A DNA stretch of 43,995 nt from Clostridium sp. (GTDB taxonomy: Bacteria; Bacillota; Clostridia; Oscillospirales; Acutalibacteraceae). Location: the NCBI GenBank assembly GCA_023663865.1, contig JAMPGU010000019.1, positions 1 to 43,995 on the forward strand. The letters are read 5' to 3'. Numbering within the stretch: the stretch's first letter is position 1; each line of letters opens with the position of its first letter. Under the pieces are notes generated by a model, which had not been told where the DNA came from, made no database searches, and saw nothing but the letters and a program-made list of their open reading frames with translations. The position numbers were made by a program, and so were the translations under genes. This document shows positions 41,077 through 43,995 of this stretch, piece by piece.

Positions 41077-42997
41077 TTTTTATCTCCTTAGATTTTGTTT
41101 TATTTTTTGTATTTTTACTCTCAACCTTTTCAAGATAAAGAGCGGATAGACCGTTTAGCTTTATGCCAATGCTTTGCTCAAAGCCGTGCATTGGTTCCTT
41201 TTTAGCCTTGTATGTTCCGGATAGCCTTGGCTTATTGCCGCCGTATTTTACAAGTGAGGTGTCAAATACGGTTTTGTATGTTGCGTTTTCAGGAACACCG
41301 ATGCGGTACTCATCAAAGCTGTTTGGTGTCCAGTTAAATATGGCAATTAATTCCTTGCCGGATTTATCAATTCGCCGGAATGCGATTATAGAATTTGCAT
41401 TGTCCTCACTGGAAATCCACTGGAAGCCCTCCCAGCTGTAATCAATTTCCCACAAGGCCGGTGTGCCGGTGTAAAATTTATTCAGCTCCTTTGTATATCC
41501 GTGGAGCTTTTGGTGCTTTTCATAATCAAGTAGCAGCCAGTCGAGACCCTGCTCATAATTCCATTCAATAAACTGACCGAATTCACTGCCCATAAACAGC
41601 AGCTTCTTACCGGGATGCGCCATCATATATGCCAAAAACAGTCTGATGCCGTCAAACTTCATTTCATAGTCGCCAGGCATTTTGTTGATGAGACTTGCCT
41701 TACCGTGTACAACCTCATCGTGACTGATTGGCAGTACGAAGTTTTCACTGAATGCATAGAAAAAGCTGAAGGTAATGCAGTTGTGATTTCCTTTTCTGAA
41801 CAGAGGGTCCATAGATGTGTAGCGAAGCATATCGTTCATCCAGCCCATATTCCATTTGAAGTTAAAGCCAAGTCCGCCGATATTGGTCGGCATCGTTATC
41901 ATAGGCCATGCAGTTGACTCCTCTGCAATCATCATAACCTCGCTGTGTTCCTTGAACATTGCACAGTTAAGCTCTTTGAAGAATTCAACAGCCTCCAGAT
42001 TTTCTCTTCCGCCGTTTTTGTTTGGTGTCCATTCTCCGTTTTCTCTGCCGTAGTCCAGGTAGAGCATAGATGCAACTGCATCCACTCTCAGTCCGTCAAA
42101 ATGGAATTCATCCACCCAGTACATAGCAGAGGAGATAAGAAAACTTTTTACCTCATTTTTACCATAATCAAAAACTCTGGTGCCCCATTCCTTATGCTCG
42201 CCTTTTTTTAAGTCCGAATACTCATAGGTGCATTCTCCGTCAAACTCATACAGTCCGTGGGCGTCCTTAGGAAAGTGCGCCGGAACCCAGTCCAGAATAA
42301 CGCCGATTCCTGCCTTATGACAGGTGTTGATAAAATATTTCAAATCATCCGGTGTTCCGTATCGTGATGTGGGAGCAAAATAACCTGTTACCTGATAGCC
42401 CCATGAGCCGTCAAAGGGATGCTCCATAACCGGAAGCATTTCTATATGGGTATATCCCATATCCTTTACATATGGCACAAGCTCATCCGCCATTTGCCTA
42501 TAGGAGAGAAAATCTCCGTTTTCGTGCTGTTTCCATGAACCAAAATGGATTTCGTAAATGTTTACCGGCTTTTCCAGTACATTTGATTGTTTCGTGCTTT
42601 CACACCATTTTTGATCCGTCCATTTATATTTGTCACTGTAATATACCTTTGATGCAGTACCCGGTCTGGTTTCTGCGTGGGTGGCATATGGATCTGCTTT
42701 CATAATAACAGAGCCGCTTTTTGTTTCAATCGCATATTTATAGCAATCATAAATATTGACATCATCAATAACGGCTTCCCATATTCCGTCAGAAATTTCC
42801 GTCATATAGTTTATGCTTTCATTCCAGTTATTAAAGTCACCCGCCACGGATACGGCTTTGGCATGAGGGGCCCATACTCTAAAGGCAAAAGTGTTTCCTT
42901 TAATTCTATGACATCCAAAGAATTCGTATGCTTTATAGTTTTTTCCGCTGTGAAACAGGTAAAGCGGAAATTCATACTCTTCTTTTAGTTTCACCAT
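41060..42997 (-). CDS. glgB: 1,4-alpha-glucan branching enzyme
   Basis: 645 residues. An N-terminal CBM48 domain ('[20 protein letters not shown]') precedes a GH13 barrel with the catalytic Asp in '[12 protein letters not shown]', Glu in '[10 protein letters not shown]' and the transition-state Asp in '[11 protein letters not shown]'. The C-terminal beta domain ends in a Lys-rich tail. It introduces alpha-1,6 branches. It is the first gene of the glycogen operon, with AAAGGAGATG before its ATG and a promoter about 70 bases upstream. Confidence 0.96.
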   Translation of the reverse strand: MVKLKEEYEFPLYLFHSGKNYKAYEFFGCHRIKGNTFAFRVWAPHAKAVSVAGDFNNWNESINYMTEISDGIWEAVIDDVNIYDCYKYAIETKSGSVIMKADPYATHAETRPGTASKVYYSDKYKWTDQKWCESTKQSNVLEKPVNIYEIHFGSWKQHENGDFLSYRQMADELVPYVKDMGYTHIEMLPVMEHPFDGSWGYQVTGYFAPTSRYGTPDDLKYFINTCHKAGIGVILDWVPAHFPKDAHGLYEFDGECTYEYSDLKKGEHKEWGTRVFDYGKNEVKSFLISSAMYWVDEFHFDGLRVDAVASMLYLDYGRENGEWTPNKNGGRENLEAVEFFKELNCAMFKEHSEVMMIAEESTAWPMITMPTNIGGLGFNFKWNMGWMNDMLRYTSMDPLFRKGNHNCITFSFFYAFSENFVLPISHDEVVHGKASLINKMPGDYEMKFDGIRLFLAYMMAHPGKKLLFMGSEFGQFIEWNYEQGLDWLLLDYEKHQKLHGYTKELNKFYTGTPALWEIDYSWEGFQWISSEDNANSIIAFRRIDKSGKELIAIFNWTPNSFDEYRIGVPENATYKTVFDTSLVKYGGNKPRLSGTYKAKKEPMHGFEQSIGIKLNGLSALYLEKVESKNTKNKTKSKEIKNGTKK

Positions 42998-43019
42998 CTT
43001 TCATCTCCTTTAAGCATAA

Positions 43020-43043
43020 TTTCTGCAGCTTTTTATGCAGAAA
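43020..43043 (-). promoter_or_regulatory. Leader hairpin before glgB
   Basis: Perfect 8-base arms TTTCTGCA (43020-43027) and TGCAGAAA (43036-43043) in the 5' untranslated region, ending about 20 bases before glgB. It has no T run, so it is not a terminator; a stability or regulator-binding role is possible. Confidence 0.45.
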
Positions 43044-43061
43044 TAGCTAAGATATATAAGT

Positions 43062-43090
43062 ATCATATCATCTTTGTTAAGATTAATCAA
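43062..43090 (-). promoter_or_regulatory. Promoter of the glgBCDA operon
   Basis: Read on the minus strand: TTGATT (43085-43090), a 17-base spacer and TATGAT (43062-43067). Confidence 0.6.
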
Positions 43091-43230
43091 GGTGTTTTTG
43101 TTTAGTTTGTTACAAAAATTAGAAAATATTTTGAAAAATCTGTGTAAAATGTTGCAAATTATATAATTCGCACAAAAAATTTTTGCTCCATTTTTTTCGT
43201 TAAAAACTTTTCAAATACGCATATTTGCTA

Positions 43231-43260
43231 TTGATTAGAAGTAATATATTATGCTATAAT
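43231..43260 (+). promoter_or_regulatory. Promoter of the ANTAR gene
   Basis: TTGATT (43231-43236), an 18-base spacer and TATAAT (43255-43260), 30 bases before the start codon. The region 43091-43230 between the two divergent promoters is very AT-rich and shows nothing else. Confidence 0.6.
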
Positions 43261-43290
43261 ACAGTAAATTGGTAAGGAAAGGGAACTTTA

Positions 43291-43809
43291 ATGAAAAACA
43301 TTATTATTGCATATCCTGTAAAGGAAACTGCTATGCAATTACGTTCCTTGCTAGACAGAGAGGGTTATCACGTTTCATATGTTTGTGCTACAGGCGCCAG
43401 TGTGCTTAGTATTTCGCAGAACCTGAATGAGGGCGTAATCGTGTGTGCCTCCATTCTCAGCGATATGGGTGCAGGCTTCCTTGCGGAAAATTTGCCGGTG
43501 GGCTTTGATGTTGTTGCCCTTTCAAAAAATGGTTTGCCGGAATATATGGGAAATCTTGTTACGCTTGCACTTCCTGTTAATAAGGAGGAATTTCTGCAGA
43601 CGGTTGCTGTACTTGTAAGTACTCGTTCCTCATTTACGCAAAGAAGCCATGACGAAGACGAGCTGATTTCAAGGGCGAAGCTGGTATTGATGAAAACAAG
43701 AGATATAGGCGAGATTGCTGCCCATAAATATCTCCAGCAGGAGAGTATGAAAAAAGGCAAAAAAATGATAGACATTGCCAAGGAGATTATTAACGATTTT
43801 ACGGATTAA
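43291..43809 (+). CDS. ANTAR-domain RNA-binding antiterminator
   Basis: 172 residues. The first 115 residues form a receiver-like domain ('NIIIAYPVKETAMQLRSLLD') without the usual acidic pocket, with Tyr-Pro in place of the first Asp residues and no clear phospho-acceptor. The ANTAR domain (about 125-170) is present: 'ISRAKLVLMKTRDIGEIAAH', then 'YLQQESMKKGKKMIDIAKEI'. ANTAR proteins bind paired hairpins in leader RNAs and prevent termination, often of nitrogen genes in Clostridia, so a target gene may lie past the window edge. A GGAAAGGGAAC ribosome site precedes ATG 43291. Confidence 0.85.
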   Translation: MKNIIIAYPVKETAMQLRSLLDREGYHVSYVCATGASVLSISQNLNEGVIVCASILSDMGAGFLAENLPVGFDVVALSKNGLPEYMGNLVTLALPVNKEEFLQTVAVLVSTRSSFTQRSHDEDELISRAKLVLMKTRDIGEIAAHKYLQQESMKKGKKMIDIAKEIINDFTD

Positions 43810-43995
43810 TAATATGCAGCACCATTTGCATATGTTTCAGCATTTTCTGATATTTAAATGCAATTGTTTCCAACTTATAATGAGTGCATACACATAGGCA
43901 ATGAATAGAAATCCGAATCTGCCAAAAATGCAGAATTAACGCGAATTATTGAATTTTTCGCTGTTGCTTTGCGTCAGCAAAGCTGCCATCTCAAA
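43810..43995 (+). other. Non-coding right edge with two hairpins
   Basis: No gene is visible. ATATGCA / TGCATAT (43812-43818, 43827-43833) directly follows the ANTAR stop, and GCTTTGC / GCAAAGC (43966-43972, 43977-43983) lies near the edge. Neither has a strong T run. Confidence 0.4.

Noticed and set aside
1..43995. tRNA, rRNA or tmRNA genes
   Set aside because: I saw no cloverleaf-like sequence with TTCGA-type T-loops in the intergenic gaps, and every long stretch is accounted for by genes or described gaps; a tRNAscan run would settle it.

Overview
The window looks like part of the chromosome of a gut or rumen Clostridium-type Firmicute, most likely Ruminococcus or a close relative. The evidence is low GC, AGGAGG-type ribosome binding sites, a PerR/reverse-rubrerythrin operon, a GlgC/GlgD glycogen cluster, a bacterial glutaminyl-tRNA synthetase, and dockerin and cohesin-like modules in a secreted protein. 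The species assignment is inference; there is no rRNA or tRNA gene in the window.

Left core region (1-16.9 kb). gltX, glnS and typA, followed by a YcxB-like membrane protein gene, run leftwards. A DUF4250 micro-protein gene comes next, and then perR-rubrerythrin behind a consensus promoter with a Per box. From 15.65 down to 7.58 kb a tightly packed leftward operon reads metF, metH activation domain, metH (B12, lacking that domain), an IscR-like Rrf2 regulator, a ClC antiporter, an intracellular GH30-like glycosidase and a PHP phosphoesterase. It ends at a perfect 21-bp hairpin. rplM-rpsI diverge from metF.

Mobile region (16.85-35.5 kb). A 16.2-kb integrative mobilizable element sits in the 3' end of rpsI between 18-bp direct repeats. 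It carries a tyrosine integrase (amber codon near its start), a control region with divergent promoters, a candidate oriT, MobC and a relaxase. Its cargo is a divergently controlled pair of very large surface proteins, a decayed relaxase fragment, an exo/endonuclease-fold protein with an unknown partner, an AbiE antitoxin whose toxin is reduced to 20 codons, and DinD. The probable rpsI terminator now lies beyond the right end, 16.2 kb from its gene. A second, decayed element of the same kind follows (33.1-35.5 kb): it keeps HIT, Nudix and AraC-HD genes, a 108-bp relaxase fragment, an arm-type site and a third att copy.

The surface pair is the most striking cargo. A membrane-anchored collagen-like stalk with about 22 interspersed modules ends in a cohesin-like domain. 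The next gene encodes a secreted 1483-residue protein with a cohesin-like domain, a dockerin, InlB-type repeats, an unassigned Ser/Thr/Asn-rich region and BspA-like leucine-rich repeats. They may form a portable anchor-plus-adhesin unit, switched by a small XRE repressor whose likely operator lies between the -35 and -10 boxes.

Right core region (35.5-44 kb). A promoter, a 29-codon leader peptide and a terminator hairpin precede a P-loop kinase gene and two GNAT acetyltransferase genes. This is the layout of ribosome-mediated attenuation, typical of drug-inducible resistance genes. After a bidirectional terminator, the glycogen operon glgB-glgC-glgD-glgA runs leftwards, and an ANTAR antiterminator gene diverges from it at the right edge.
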